In this document: positions 22,131 to 34,900 of the stretch, piece after piece
Layout of the letters: each line of letters begins with the position of its first letter
Numbering within the stretch: the stretch's first letter is position 1
Assembly: GCA_963210315.1 (NCBI GenBank)
Contig: OY723317.1
Location: 1,426,001 to 1,490,000 of the forward strand
Reading direction: 5' to 3'
Source: Rhynchopus euleeides
Taxonomy: Eukaryota; Euglenozoa; Diplonemea; Diplonemida; Diplonemidae
Length of the DNA stretch: 64,000 nt
The notes under the pieces: model-generated
The model's input: the letters and a program-made list of their open reading frames with translations, nothing else
What the model was told of the DNA's origin: nothing
Databases searched by the model: none
Program-made: the position numbers and the translations under genes

Positions 22131-25100
22131 TTGGAAGCTGTGCTGTTCACCGGTGTATCATCCCGCGCCGCAACGAAGTCAAGAAGGAGGTGCAGGACAA
22201 GCGCTTCTCGCTGATCCGCGGGTTTTTATAGGACAGGCACAGGCGCAGCCAGAAGGAAACAAACCGCCGACCCCAAGCCAAGACCCGTCCACGTTCTCGG
22301 CATCATTTCCCTGCAGGCATCCCTGAACCTCCCCAATATGAAGCCGGCGTGCGTGTCGCAATGGAAGGAATTCTTGACGACGGAGCCGGCCGCGGCAAGT
22401 GAGATCATCCAGACCTGCGCCTGCAGTTCGGATTGCCAAACAAAGCGACGCACATGAGTCCCTGGGTCGCCCTCGCGCAAGAGGCCGCGGGGCGGGGGTT
22501 CTGGTCGACCTCGGTGACTCAGATGAGTAACCAACTTCTTCACGAACTGGTCGTGACGGAAGCCTGGAAGCAGCACCGCATCGCGCTGACTCCCAATTCT
22601 ACCAATTCGGGCCATCTCGGCATGATACTTCGGTCAACTTAGTCACCAATTCAGACCAATTCGGACCCTACTGACATGTCAATCAATCGGGACCTATTTC
22701 CTTGACTATCGGAACCTTTTCTCTCCGCTCCGGACCCCCAAAAAACTGCGCCTTCAGGTGTCTTTCGGTCGCTTTTAATTTCGGTGCCACAATTTTGCCC
22801 AAAACGCACCCCCCCCCCCCCCCCCCCAGCCTGAGGGGCAATCCTTCCCTCGGCACACTTGGGGAACAGGGTGACGTGTCCTGGCGCAGGCGACAGCTAA
22901 GCTGACCCCCGTTGGCGCCCTCCCCCGACACCTCCCCTGTATCCCTCCGCCTCCGCCTCCCTCCCCCCTCCCCTGCCCACGCAGACAACAGGCGTCACGG
23001 GAAGGCGACGCGGTTGCTGGGGTGGCACCTCACACCACCTTTGGATCAGACAAACATCCCCTGACAAACAAGCCCTCGGGAGACCGCACAACACCCAGAA
23101 ATGGATGCGGGAGAGGGGGGGGGGGGTAGTGAAATAAAAGTAGAAGGGAGCACAAGAAGGATGTGAGAGGGGGAGGGGGTGGTGGTGGTGGTGGCAGGGG
23201 CTGTGCATGGGGTGGGGGGGGGTTGTGGGGGCTATGGATCTCGTCAGCCCTAGTCCAGCACAGCCAGCAGGTGAAGGCCGGGAGTGCCGAGGAGGGCGAC
23301 TTGGGCGGGATCGACAAACCAACCGAAACAGACCAGCACCACGCTAGGGTGTCGTCAAACAGAGGCGGCATGAGACTGCATTACACACAGGAGAAGAGGG
23401 TCAAGGGCTGTGCATGGGGTGGGGGGTGGGGCCTCTGCATTGCATCTTGCGTCTTCAGCTCGTAGCTCAGAGGATGTAGCTCGTCCCGATGAAGGGGAAG
23501 AGGGTAGACTGGAAAGCGGGGCTTTCCAAAAACGCGTCAGCAAATCAAAATAAGGGCGTGGAAGGGTGTGGAAAAAGAACGGGGTGTGTGTGCTGTCGGC
23601 AGCAAGCCGCACAGCAAAAAATATTGAATTGGGAACTTCACCAGTTCCCCCGGGTACGACGCTTGCCCATGGCGGGCGTAGCGCACAGGGTTTTGTTGGA
23701 AGGCGGCACTGCGACTGCCCAGCAGCCACGAGCATGCACACAGAACCCACACAGCGTCTGCAGATCACCACCCGAGGTCAGTCAAGGTTAACGGGCAGCA
23801 ACACACAGCCGTGTGGGATCAGCGGTCGTCATGTGACAGTAATCTGTCCGTTCCGACCAGCAGAGCCCGCAGGTGGGGGCAAGCAGCGCCCTTTTCCGTC
23901 TATCACACCTGAACGCCTTCCTCTGCGAAGACCAGGTCGCCAGCCGTTGCTGAGATTCGTGGGTGCCCACAAAGTAATCAGCAAATGGCAGGAGCCGCAA
24001 CCACCAATGAAGAATTACCAGAAAACACAAACTCTTCCAAACAAGAAGAGGAAAATAAGAAAGGAAAAGAATATCTGGAACACCAAAGCTTCCCCCACCC
24101 ACCTACCCACACCACCCCGCATCCATGTCTATGCTGTTTGGCTGCGTCGCCGCGGGCACACCAGCCCGTGCCGTGTGGATGCCGTCTGATACTGCGGAGC
24201 AGTGCCAGGCGGCAGGCACATCGGCAGCGGCACCAGCGAGGTCGCGTACATGCGCCACCAGCCGCACCAGCAGAGAGCAGGGGATGGGGAGTGAGGGGGC
24301 GGGGAGGGGACGCACGGAACCTGCACTGCAGAGCGCGACTAACGTCACACTTGGCAGTGGTGACAAATCACAAGGTCCAGAAAAGAGGTGGGAGACGGAG
24401 AAAAGATAAAAGATAAAGAGTGCGGCGACGCCCACGCACCACGGGTGCGTGTTGGGTTCTTTGGCGTTCCGCTCACCGAGAGCTGTTCAGTATTGCAGTG
24501 TGTGGTGGGAATTTGAGATTGATATTCCCGTGTTTCAGTGTTCAGTTCAGTATTTCAGGTCCCAGAATATGCTTTTTCAGTTGTGAGGGCATCACTGAAA
24601 TGGTGTCGTGTGCAAAAAAACACACCGCATGGCATGTTCTCGCGAAAGAATGCAATGCACAAGAAGAAGAGGGAAATGCGCTAAAATCAAATCAGCATGC
24701 TGCTGGGCTCTGCCAGAGCGCAGCAGGAACAAGAGGACAAGATGACTATTTCCGCTCCGATCCCGCGGGCTACGGACCACGTACCAAGTGCAGGGGGGCA
24801 CAGGCGCCACACACAGCGAGTGTCCGTCTTACTGGACAGGGCGGAGCGCGCGTGTGCCCAGTGCACCTAGCCGGGCCGATAGCCAGCTGCATCACCTCAT
24901 CCCCAGGCCTCAGAAAAGGGCGCAAAGAGGGGCCACCCACCCACCCATATCCATGCGTGCTCAACTCAACTCGCTGCGTTTCGGCTGCAGATTGAGGAGG
25001 ACACACACGAAGGGGGGGGAGGGACAGAAGGATCAAAGTAGGGTGGACGACTCGCCCAACTTTTCAGCTAAGCTACTGTGACAAAAAATATTGGCTTCAA

Positions 25101-25234
25101 AAAAAGAAATTCCTGGGTTTCTCGGCCACTTTTGAGGTAATTGCGCGACAGTCCTGAAGTTGGGAACCCCAAATGTGGAAAAGCAACACCGAAAACTCGA
25201 TTTTCGGGCCCCACACTGTAGACACAATGTGAAT
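22131..25234. other. Intergenic or fragmentary coding, no firm gene model
   Basis: No complete gene could be built. Two minus-strand stretches have protein-like composition and may be exons of a minus-strand gene: 23560-23760 (SQCRLPTKPCALRPP, RLAADSTHTPFFF) and 24127-24290 (LLVRLVAHVRDLAGAAADV, AVSDGIHTARAGVPAA). I could not link them with phase-consistent splice sites. A C18 tract lies at 22810-22828 and another GGGAGCACAAGAA repeat at 23125-23160. Confidence 0.3.
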
Positions 25235-25550
25235 TTTCGGGGGTACCTGGGACCCCCCGTGTTTAAGTCCCCCCCCTGGAGGCAACTTTCGGCCAGGGGG
25301 GGGCTTAAACACGGGGGTGGCACGGTGGAGACCAAGAAGACCTCTTCCGCTTCCGTCGTATGGGGGTGATTCCGGTCCGGATGGACTTTTGGCACCCCAC
25401 TTTTCGACTCTGACAGCACCTGGAGGGCACCAGGTGGCCTAGCGGCCACCTGATGACCCTCCAGACCAGCCCACTCCCGTGTTTAGGTCCACCTGTGCTT
25501 AAGTCCCCCCTGGGGGGACTTTTACACGGGTGGTCCCAGGTACGAGCAGT
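25235..25550. repeat. Nested inverted repeats around CCGTGTTTAAGTCCCCCC
   Basis: CCCCCGTGTTTAAGTCCCC (from about 25255) is inverted at about 25295-25318 (CTTAAACACGGGGGTGG). Related CCCGTGTTTAGGTCC and CTTTTACACGGGTGGTCCCAG copies follow at 25480-25545. GGTACCTGGGACC near 25233 is also mirrored by GGTCCCAGGTAC near 25530, so the block is a folded, multiply inverted sequence. Confidence 0.55.
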
Positions 25551-25828
25551 GATCTCGTGCCAGGGCTGGCATGGCCCGACCTCAACATTTTCCCATCACA
25601 TGTTGTGGAGAGGCCAGACTATCTTCAGTAGACTTTGGGTTTTTGAGTTCGGCCGGGTGAAAATGCGGCGCAGCGTGCGAAAACCCAACGCCACCATGAG
25701 AGGCAGGTGGATGAAGCTTGATGACTCAGTCGCGCCGAATCGTACCCAAGTGAAGGACTATCCCCTGGAATGCGACACAGCACCAACCGGTGTGAGACGT
25801 GCCTTCAAAATCCTGAAGGATGTTCACC
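25551..25828. other. Unassigned sequence before the 41-bp array
   Basis: No gene or repeat recognised. A 141-codon plus-strand ORF (25453-25878) runs through here into the array but has no recognisable domain. Confidence 0.35.
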
Positions 25829-28250
25829 GACCAATAAAGCGACCAGATGGCGGTCCCAAATTTGGGACCGACCCATAAAGCGACCAGATGGTGGTCTCAA
25901 ATTTGGGACCGACCGATAAAGCGACCAGATGGTGGTCCCAAATTTGGGACCGACCGAAAAATTGACCAGAGGGCGGTCCCAAATTTGGGACCGACCCATA
26001 AAGCGACCAGATGGCGGTCCCAAATTTGGGACCGACCGAGAAAGCGACCAGATGGTGGTCCCAAATTTGGGACCGACCGAAAAATTGACCAGATGGCGGT
26101 CCCAAATTTGGGACCGACCGAAAAATTGGCCAGATGGCGGTCCCAAATTTGGGACCGACCGAGAAAGCGACCAGATAGTGGTCCCAAATTTGGGACCGAC
26201 CGAAAAATTGACCAGATGGCGGTCCCAAATTTGGGACCGACCTAAAAATTGGCCAGATGGCGGTCCCAAATTTGGGACCGACCGAGAAAGCGACCAGATG
26301 GTGGTCCCAAATTTGGGACCGACCGAAAAATTGACCAGATGGCGGTCCCAAATTTGGGACCGACCAATAAAGCGACCAGATGGCGGTCCCAAATTTGGGA
26401 CCGACCCATAAAGCGACCAGATGGCGGTCCCAAAATTGGGACCACCATCTGGTCGCTTTCTCGGTCGGTCCCAAATTTGGGACCGCCATCTGGTCAATTT
26501 TTCGGTCGGTCCCAAATTTGGGACCACCATCTGGTCGCTTAATGGGTCGGTCCCAAATTTGGGACCGCCATCTGGTCGCTTTGTTGGTCGGTCCCAAATT
26601 TGGGACCGCCATCTGGCCAATTTTTCGGTCGGTCCCAAATTTGAGACCACCATCTGGTCGCTTTATTGGTCGGTCCCAAATTTGGGACCGCCATCTGGCC
26701 AATTTTTCGGTCGGTCCCAAATTTGAGACCACCATCTGGTCGCTTTATCGGTCGGTCCCAAAGTTGGGACCGCCATCTGGTCAATTTTTCAGTCGGTCCC
26801 AAATTTGGGACCGCCATCTGGTCGCTTTCTCGGTCGGTCCCAAATTTGGGACCACCATCTGGTCGCTTTCTCGGTCGGTCCCAAATTTGGGACCGCCATC
26901 TGGTCAATTTTTCGGTCGGTCCCAAATTTGGGACCACCATCTGGTCGCTTAATGGGTCGGTCCCAAATTTGGGACCGCCATCTGGTCGCTTTGTTGGTCG
27001 GTCCCAAATTTGGGACCACCATCTGGTCGCTTTATCGGTCGGTCCCAAAGTTGGGACCGCCATCTGGTCAATTTTTCGGTCGGTCCCAAATTTGGGACCG
27101 CCATCTGGTCGCTTTCTCGGTCGGTCCCAAATTTGGGACCACCATCTGGTCGCTTTCTCGGTCGGTCCCAAATTTGGGACCGCCATCTGGTCAATTTTTC
27201 GGTCGGTCCCAAATTTGGGACCACCATCTGGTCGCTTTGTTGGTCGGTCCCAAATTTGGGACCGCCATCTGGTCGCTTTGTTGGTCGGTCCCAAATTTGG
27301 GACCGACCGAAAAATTGACCAGATGGCGGTCCCAAATTTGGGACCGACCGAGAAAGCGACCAGATGGTGGTCCCAAATTTGGGACCGACCGAAAAATTGA
27401 CCAGATGGCGGTCCCAAATTTGGGACCGACCAATAAAGCGACCAGATGGCGGTCCCAAATTTGGGACCACCATCTGGTCGCTTTACGGGTCGGTCCCAAA
27501 TTTGGGACCGCCATCTGGTCAATTTTTCGGTCGGTCCCAAATTTGGGACCACCATCTGGTCGCTTTCTCGGTCGGTCCCAAATTTGGGACCGCCATCTGG
27601 TCAATTTTTCGGTCGGTCCCAAATTTGGGACCACCATCTGGTCGCTTTGTTGGTCGGTCCCAAATTTGGGACCACCATCTGGTCGCTTTGTTGGTCGGTC
27701 CCAAATTTGGGACCACCATCTGGTCGCTTTGTTGGTCGGTCCCAAATTTGGGACCGCCATCTGGTCGCTTTATGGGTCGGTCCCAAATTTGGGACCACCA
27801 TCTGGTCGCTTTCTCGGTCGGTGCCAAATTTGGGACCGCTATCTGGTCGCTTTGTTGGTCGGTCCCAAATTTGGGACCACCATCTGGTCGCTTTATTGGT
27901 CGGTCCCAAATTTGGGACCGCCATCTGGTCGCTTTATGGGTCGGTCCCAAAATTGGGACCACCATCTGGTCGCTTTACGGGTCGGTCCCAAATTTGGGAC
28001 CGCCATCTGGTCGCTTTGTTGGTCGGTCCCAAATTTGGGACCGCCATCTGGTCGCTTTATGGGTCGGTCCCAAATTTGGGACCGCCATCTGGTCAATTTT
28101 TCGGTCGGTCCCAAATTTGGGACCACCATCTGGTCGCTTTATCGGTCGGTCCCAAATTTGGGACCGCCATCTGGTCGCTTTGTTGGTCGGTCCCTAATTT
28201 GGGACCACCATCTGGTCCATTTTTCGGTGGGTCCCAAGTTTGGGATGAGG
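25829..28250. repeat. 41-bp palindrome-containing tandem array 1 (~59 copies, orientation switches)
   Basis: Each unit has the perfect 18-bp palindrome GGTCCCAAATTTGGGACC, then CGCCATCTGGTC and a variable spacer (GCTTTATGGGTC, GCTTTCTCGGTC, GCTTTGTTGGTC or AATTTTTCGGTC). Units run in one orientation from 25829 to about 26435, flip, flip back around 27300-27455, then return. Because 41 is not a multiple of three and no unit carries a stop, several frames on both strands stay open for hundreds of codons (up to about 600). These ORFs are artefacts. Confidence 0.95.
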
Positions 28251-29467
28251 AACTCCGTGGGCACCATTGGTCGCCCTTCGGTCGCCACCTGTTCAGACCC
28301 CTTTTCAGGGGATTTGAGCCCCAGAGAGACCTCCTGGACCGGTTTTCTGGTGTTTTATGCTCTTCCCGACCCTGTCCTGGCCCACAATGTGGTCTGGAGC
28401 AAGGCGATCAGCCCCTCCGGCGGAGGGCCCTCCGGAGGCCCTCCGGAGGGCTCCGCCTCCGGAGGCCCTCCGGAGCCACTTTTTTTGGAGTGCCTCCGGA
28501 GCCCCTCCGGAGCCTCCGGAGTGTCTCCGGAGGGCCTCCGGAGGGTCTCCGGACGGCCTCCGGACGGCCTCGGTCACGAAAAACACAAGTATAAAATGGG
28601 CGCCTACCCACCAAAGACACTTTTCAGGGACCAAAAAGTGCACGAAAGGGGTTAAAACGGCTTAATTCGTTGATTTGTTGCATTTCTCTGCTAAAAAACG
28701 GTTTTTGTGTGGGCGAGTAGTTGTAGAAAATCGCGAAAAATGTCAAAAAATCAAAATTTTCACAGAGGCCCAAAAACTGGTTTCTGGCCATTTCTGGGTG
28801 GTTTTTGGGGTTTCTGGCCATTTTTCAGCCATTTTGATGGCTCAAATCAGGTGGAAATATAATCATACATCGGGCGTTATTGCGTTACCAGTAACGGTAA
28901 TACCGTTATTTTTTCGGTAAAATAACTTACCGTTAATAACGTTCCAGAACGGCCGAATAACGTTATCCGAAAATCGGTAACGTTATTTTTCCGCGTTATA
29001 CCGTTATCGATAACGGTAATACCGTTATTACCGTTATCAGGAACGGTAATAACGTTATCGGTAACGTTATTACCGTTAGTGATTTTCACTCCAAATTTCA
29101 CTCCAGGAACATTGGATGCTGCAAGGTTGCAGGGGTTTCTGCAGTATTTGCCTTGAAAAAGCCAAAAAACATGATTTTTTCACGAAACTCGACATGTCCG
29201 TGCGTTATTATCCAAAAAATGGTCCCAGGGGGGTATTCTGGAGCCATCTCCACCAAAAACTACACCACCCGCCCGCAAAATTGTCCGAATAACGCAAGTT
29301 TTCATGAAAATAACGGAAAAATAACGCGTTATTTTAGGAGAAAACGTTTTCCAATTTTTTGACATCACGGAGTGGCCCCCTGGAGTGATATTTTACCCAA
29401 GAAAATTCTTTTAGGGGGGGTAGGGACCCGAGTTTCGGGTCAGATTCACCGGGAAATGCTGCCTTTT
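28190..29467. repeat. Long repeat unit, copy 1 (CCGGAGG block, TAACG block, tail)
   Basis: Follows array 1. It contains a ~150-bp block of CCTCCGGAGG-type palindromes (28425-28570), an AT-richer segment (28640-28860), a block of interleaved TAACGGTAATAACGTTATCGG palindromes (28876-29090), and a tail ending AAATGCTGCCTTTTTT. The same ordered segments recur at 31374-31922, 34984-35437 and 37098-37409, separated by two insertions. A piece (28640-28830) recurs inverted at 47330-47605. No coding capacity is recognised. Confidence 0.9.
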
Positions 29468-29928
29468 TTGCGCGTATCCGTCAGGTGGACCACCGGGTGG
29501 GGAGAGATCCGGTGTGAGGCACTTGGGTCCGTCCAGGTGGGCAGGGGGAACCTGGGGGCGGGGGGCCTCAAAACCCGTCTACCAGTGCCGCTTCTAATCT
29601 CGTCGGTCTTGTCCCAACCACCACCAGCCAGCCCAGAACGCCCTGACGCTGCGACCTCGTCGATTTTTCCGTTTCGCCCATCCGCCCAACTCCGCCAACC
29701 CAACCAGCCCTACCCTTTCTCCCAGTCAGGGCGGTACTCACACGAGCGGCAAAGCGCTGGGGGAGGGGGGGGGGGACATCAATAGGGGAGGGGAGGGGAG
29801 GGGAGGGGGGAGGAAGGGAGGGGAGGAAGGGGGGGGGGGGGGGGGTTATGTTGTTTCTAACCCAGACCTGCTGTGCAGAGCCCGGGGGAGGGGGTGGCCA
29901 GCCCCTGTCTAACCATTCACCCATATGC
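29468..29928. other. Spacer with dispersed repeat (CTCCCAGTCAGGGCGG)
   Basis: Unique-looking GC-rich sequence to about 29715. Then a ~110-bp repeat (CTCCCAGTCAGGGCGGTACTC ... GACATCAATAGGGGAGGGG) follows, nearly identical at 47932-48040. It ends in GGGGA and G-homopolymer runs just before array 2. No gene. Confidence 0.5.
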
Positions 29929-31432
29929 GACCAGATGGCGGTCCCAAATTTGGGACCGCCATCTGGTCGCTTTATGGGTCGGTCCCAAAATTGGGACCAC
30001 CATCTGGTCGCTTTACGGGTCGGTCCCAAATTTGGGACCGCCATCTGGCCAATTTTTCGGTCGGTCCCAAATTTGGGACCACCATCTGGTCGCTTTCTCG
30101 GTCGGTCCCAAATTTGGGACCGCTATCTGGTCGCTTTGTTGGTCGGTCCCAAATTTGGGACCACCATCTGGTCGCTTTATTGGTCGGTCCCAAATTTGGG
30201 ACCACCATCTGGTCGCTTTACGGGTCGGTCCCAAATTTGGGACCGCCATCTGGTCAATTTTTCGGTCGGTCCCAAATTTGGGACCACCATCTGGTCGCTT
30301 TCTCGGTCGGTCCCAAATTTGGGACCGCCATCTGGTCAATTTTTCGGTCGGTCCCAAATTTGGGACCACCATCTGGTCGCTTTGTTGGTCGGTCCCAAAT
30401 TTGGGACCACCATCTGGTCGCTTTGTTGGTCGGTCCCAAATTTGGGACCACCATCTGGTCGCTTTGTTGGTCGGTCCCAAATTTGGGACCACCATCTGGT
30501 CGCTTTGTTGGTCGGTCCCAAATTTGGGACCGCCATCTGGTCGCTTTATGGGTCGGTCCCAAATTTGGGACCACCATCTGGTCGCTTTCTCGGTCGGTCC
30601 CAAATTTGGGACCGCTATCTGGTCGCTTTGTTGGTCGGTCCCAAATTTGGGACCACCATCTGGTCGCTTTATTGGTCGGTCCCAAATTTGGGACCGCCAT
30701 CTGGTCGCTTTATGGGTCGGTCCCAAAATTGGGACCACCATCTGGTCGCTTTACGGGTCGGTCCCAAATTTGGGACCGCCATCTGGCCAATTTTTCGGTC
30801 GGTCCCAAATTTGGGACCACCATCTGGTCGCTTTCTCGGTCGGTCCCAAATTTGGGACCGCCATCTGGTCGCTTTGTTGGTCGGTCCCAAATTTGGGACC
30901 GCCATCTGGTCGCTTCATGGGTCGGTCCCAAATTTGGGACCGCCATCTGGTCAATTTTTCGGTCGGTCCCAAATTTGGGACCACCATCTGGTCGCTTTAT
31001 TGGTCGGTCCCAAATTTGGGACCGCCATCTGGTCGCTTTATGGGTCGGTCCCAAAATTGGGACCACCATCTGGTCGCTTTACGGGTCGGTCCCAAATTTG
31101 GGACCGCCATCTGGCCAATTTTTCGGTCGGTCCCAAATTTGGGACCACCATCTGGTCGCTTTCTCGGTCGGTCCCAAATTTGGGACCGCCATCTGGTCGC
31201 TTTGTTGGTCGGTCCCAAATTTGGGACCGCCATCTGGTCGCTTTATGGGTCGGTCCCAAATTTGGGACCGCCATCTGGTCAATTTTTCGGTCGGTCCCAA
31301 ATTTGGGACCACCATCTGGTCGCTTTATCGGTCGGTCCCAAATTTGGGACCGCCATCTGGTCGCTTTGTTGGTCGGTCCCTAATTTGGGACCACCATCTG
31401 GTCCATTTTTCGGTGGGTCCCAAGTTTGGGAT
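29929..31432. repeat. 41-bp palindrome-containing tandem array 2 (~36 copies)
   Basis: Same unit and spacer variants as array 1, here mostly in one orientation after a single inverted pair at the left edge (29929-29970). Blocks of several units are repeated (30540-30780, 30840-31110 and 31170-31330 share spacer order), showing higher-order duplication. Its right flank is identical to that of array 1. Confidence 0.95.
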
Positions 31433-31922
31433 GAGGAACTCCGTAGGCACCATTGGTCGCCCTTCGGTCGCCACCTGTTCAGACCCCTTTTCAGGGGATT
31501 TGAGCCCCAGAGAGACCTCCTGGACCGGTTTTCTGGTGTTTTATGCTCTTCCCGACCCTGTCCTGGCCCACAATGTGGTCTGGAGCAAGGCGATCAGCCC
31601 CTCCGGCGGAGGGCCCTCCGGAGGCCCTCCGGAGGGCTCCGCCTCCGGAGGCCCTCCGGAGCCACTTTTTTTGGAGTGCCTCCGGAGTGCCTCCGGAGCC
31701 CCTCCGGAGCCTCCGGAGTGTCTCCGGAGGGCCTCCGGAGGGTCTCCGGACGGCCTCCGGACGGCCTCGGTCACGAAAAACACAAGTATAAAATGGGCGC
31801 CTACCCACCAAAGACACTTTTCAGGGACCAAAAAGTGCACGAAAGGGGTTAAAACGGCTTAATTCGTTGATTTGTTGCATTTCTCTGCTAAAAAACGGTT
31901 TTTGTGTGGGCGAGTAGTTGTA

Positions 31923-34900
31923 TTTTTTTTTTAGGAGAGGGGGCCCGGTGCCTGCGCGCGTCCTGTCGTACTGTGGCTGCTTGGTGGGGCTAGCGCAGCA
32001 GGTTCTACTTTTGCTTCTACGGGCTCTTAGCACTGTAACATGAACTACACGAACAACAAAGCTCTAGGGCAAACAAACCGCGCACTGGCCGGGGTTGAGC
32101 TGCGTGGGGCTCCGTGCTGGCGGCATGAACAAGGGGCTGTAGGTAAGTCTACCATTCACAAGGGGCAGCCCGCTGGTGAGGGGAAAAGGGGGCGAGGTAA
32201 AGGGGGGGGGGGGCAGGGGGGGAGGGGCGAAAGCGACTGACAGCGAGGGCGTGGACCGACTCCGCTGGCGCATTCACCGGAAGAAAGGGGAAGGGGGCAC
32301 GGGGGTGGGGAACGGGAGGGGGGGGGGGGGGGGGGAGGGGCGAAAGGAAAGAGGGGGGTAGGGGGGGGGGGGGAGCCGACCTACGGCTATCTCGCTCCCC
32401 TGGCGGCCCTACTCCCCTGGCTCTGGGACCCCTGGGAACTCCGCTGCGAAGACCCCCGCGCCCCTGGCCGGCTCGCCCGCGCCCGCTTGCCTGCCCGCGC
32501 CCTCAGACGACAACAGACCACGTTGTACGCCTCCGCCTGTGAGGCCTTGTCATCCCCCAACTCGGCCCACCAAGCCTGAATGGCCCGGAGCGCCGCCTCC
32601 TGCTCCTCCTGCGGTCGGTGCACGTCGGGGCAGAACTGCTCCTCCCACTCCCCCACCGTCGTGGCCCCGTCGTCCTCATCCATCTCCTGACCACGCTGCG
32701 GCGATGCCGACTCCCGCTTCCGCTTCGGCTGCGACGACATCGAGGTGGCTGGTGCTTGCGCAGGGTTGGAGCCTTCCTCGGTGGCGGTCGGGTCGGAGCG
32801 GCCGGTGGCCGGGGCGCCGGTGGGTGCAGGAGGGGGATCACCTTCTCGTCGAGGGGGATCACCCTGATCCTGTGGCTGCGGGACCCTCGCAGGCGGCTCC
32901 TCCGCGTCCCGAGGCCCCAGATCCATACAGGTCTCCCCCTGCTCCACGCATTCCCCACACGCCCTGCAATCGCAACCGAAACAACGCCAGTGTTCGACTG
33001 CGGTATCCACCGCCTCTGCACAGCGGGCACAGTAAAAACGGCGGCGCGACGGCTGGGACGGCACCTGGCACATGGGGAGGCCCTGCTCCCCCCCTGGACA
33101 GCCAGTCCGCCCCAACACCGGCGAGGGGGCGAGGGCAGACACTGCCTCCGCCAGAGGTGGGGGCACCAAAAGGGGGGTGTAGTGCTTTCCCTGATGCTTG
33201 ACTCCAAGCACTCCGACGAAAGGCTTCACCCGGGGGCGGTGGACCGTGGGGGGCGCTTGATCAGATAGGACCACCACAGCCCACCCCGACCCCAGCGCAA
33301 GTCCATGTACTGCTACCTGGTCCGCCCAAGAAGCCTCGTCCCGGCTACCCTCGACTCGCATGGCCGCAGCCCAGGACTCGCTGTTCGGCTCGGCCCGAGC
33401 ACAAAGGCCTGGGTCACGTAGCACCGCCTGGACGGCTAGCCTCCGCATGCCCGCCGCCGAGCCTCCCATAATGAAAGCCGCCGCATCGAAGAAGCAGTCG
33501 CCTGGTGTGAAACGGAACCCCGTGCACTCCTGCATCCCCAAAGACCGTTGCAGCCTGGACAGACCGTCCCCTCCCCCTGGGGCCCGGCCCTCCAGCAAAG
33601 CCTTTGTCAGTGCGGTGCTCGCCGGCGGCGGAGGAGGGGGCTCCGCTTGCCCCGGCGGATGAGGGGCCACCCCTTGGTCCTCGCGTGGCAGAGGTAGTGG
33701 CGTGCAGACGCACCTGGTGTCGTCTTCGCCCAGCTCACAGCAGGTCGGGCACACCATCCTCGAGCAGTGACCACACTCCCCATGGCGCACGGCCGTGGTG
33801 AAGAGCGACGCACAGAACTGACAGCAACCCGGTGACCCCGACACATCCACGCGCCCCGGGATAACCGGGCCCTGCGGCACCTCGACCTCCACACACTTCG
33901 TGTATGTGACCTGTTCCACCACCTGGTCCGGCACCGTGACCGGCTTGAACCCCCCGTCCACGCCGCCCACAAAAAGCGCTTGGCATGGTTCACCTGGGGC
34001 CACGAGAAGAGGGGGGAGGTTGTCTCTAAAAACCACAGCGTGGACGTCGAGGGCCACCGCCACCCCACGGAGGGCCACCTGGTCCACGTCTTCGCCACCC
34101 CCGGAAGCCAGCATACGCCCCGCCCACTCGTCGGGGTCTGAGAGGAGCAGACGGAGTGTGGGCGCTCGACGGACGCACACCACCGCCAGGCGCAGAAGCT
34201 TGTCAGCGTCGATGTCAAACCCCAGGTCACACGCCGCGGCCGTCACCGCCACCACCCACGTTGCTGGGGCCCCCTCCGCCACTGACCCACCCAAGGCGGC
34301 GACCTGTTCTGGCATCGTAAGAGCATTACCAAGCCCCTCTGCCAGGTCCTCAATAGCCACTCGCGCCCCTCCTCGCTTGTCTCTCCACTTTTCGATGACG
34401 ACAGAGGGGGACGGAGATGTCGGTGCTGCCTCTGCCCGAGGGACCGGGTCCGCCTGGGGCACAGGGCGCTCCTCATCAGGGTCAATGAACACCTCCCCCT
34501 CCCCACGCGAGTCAACCGAGAACCGCATGAAGTGGTCCGGGTTCAGGGGGGCCGCGGCCTCTGTAGCCAACGCCGTCCGGCTCACTGCTGCTGGCGATAT
34601 GGGGCCGCATTCAAGGAGTGTTCGACCCAGGATGTGGCTGTACGCGCTACTCACTCTGGTGGCGTGGCTCTGGGTGACCAGAACCCTGCTTCGCCCCGTC
34701 CGTTCCGCTGCTAGGCGGCCCAGCTTGCCGAAAACCTGGTGCGCCGACGGCCCCAGACCCCCGAAAGCCTCCATCGCAAAGGCCGCGAAAATCTGGCCAG
34801 ATCTCCTGCAGGGATCACGATACCTCCTGTTCTTCTCTGCCTCCCCCGCTGCCGCCGCCGCTCCAGTAAACCTCGCAGCAGCTTGGACCACGGAAGCCGC

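Noticed and set aside
22226..22615. 129-codon minus ORF near the membrane-protein gene
   Set aside because: No domain, no splice context, and crosses likely non-coding sequence; not supported as a gene.
23440..23530. Possible tRNA-like stretch (AGCTCGTAGCTCAGAGG)
   Set aside because: Resembles a tRNA 5' half by chance; I could not form a D-arm, anticodon arm and T-arm with a TTCGA box at proper spacing.
25805..31862. Long ORFs (up to ~660 codons) on both strands, such as 26805-28655 and 29873-31852
   Set aside because: They are readthrough of a stop-free 41-bp repeat in several frames and continue into non-coding CCGGAGG sequence. The peptides just repeat KFGT.IWSL.RSVPNLGPPSG-type units.
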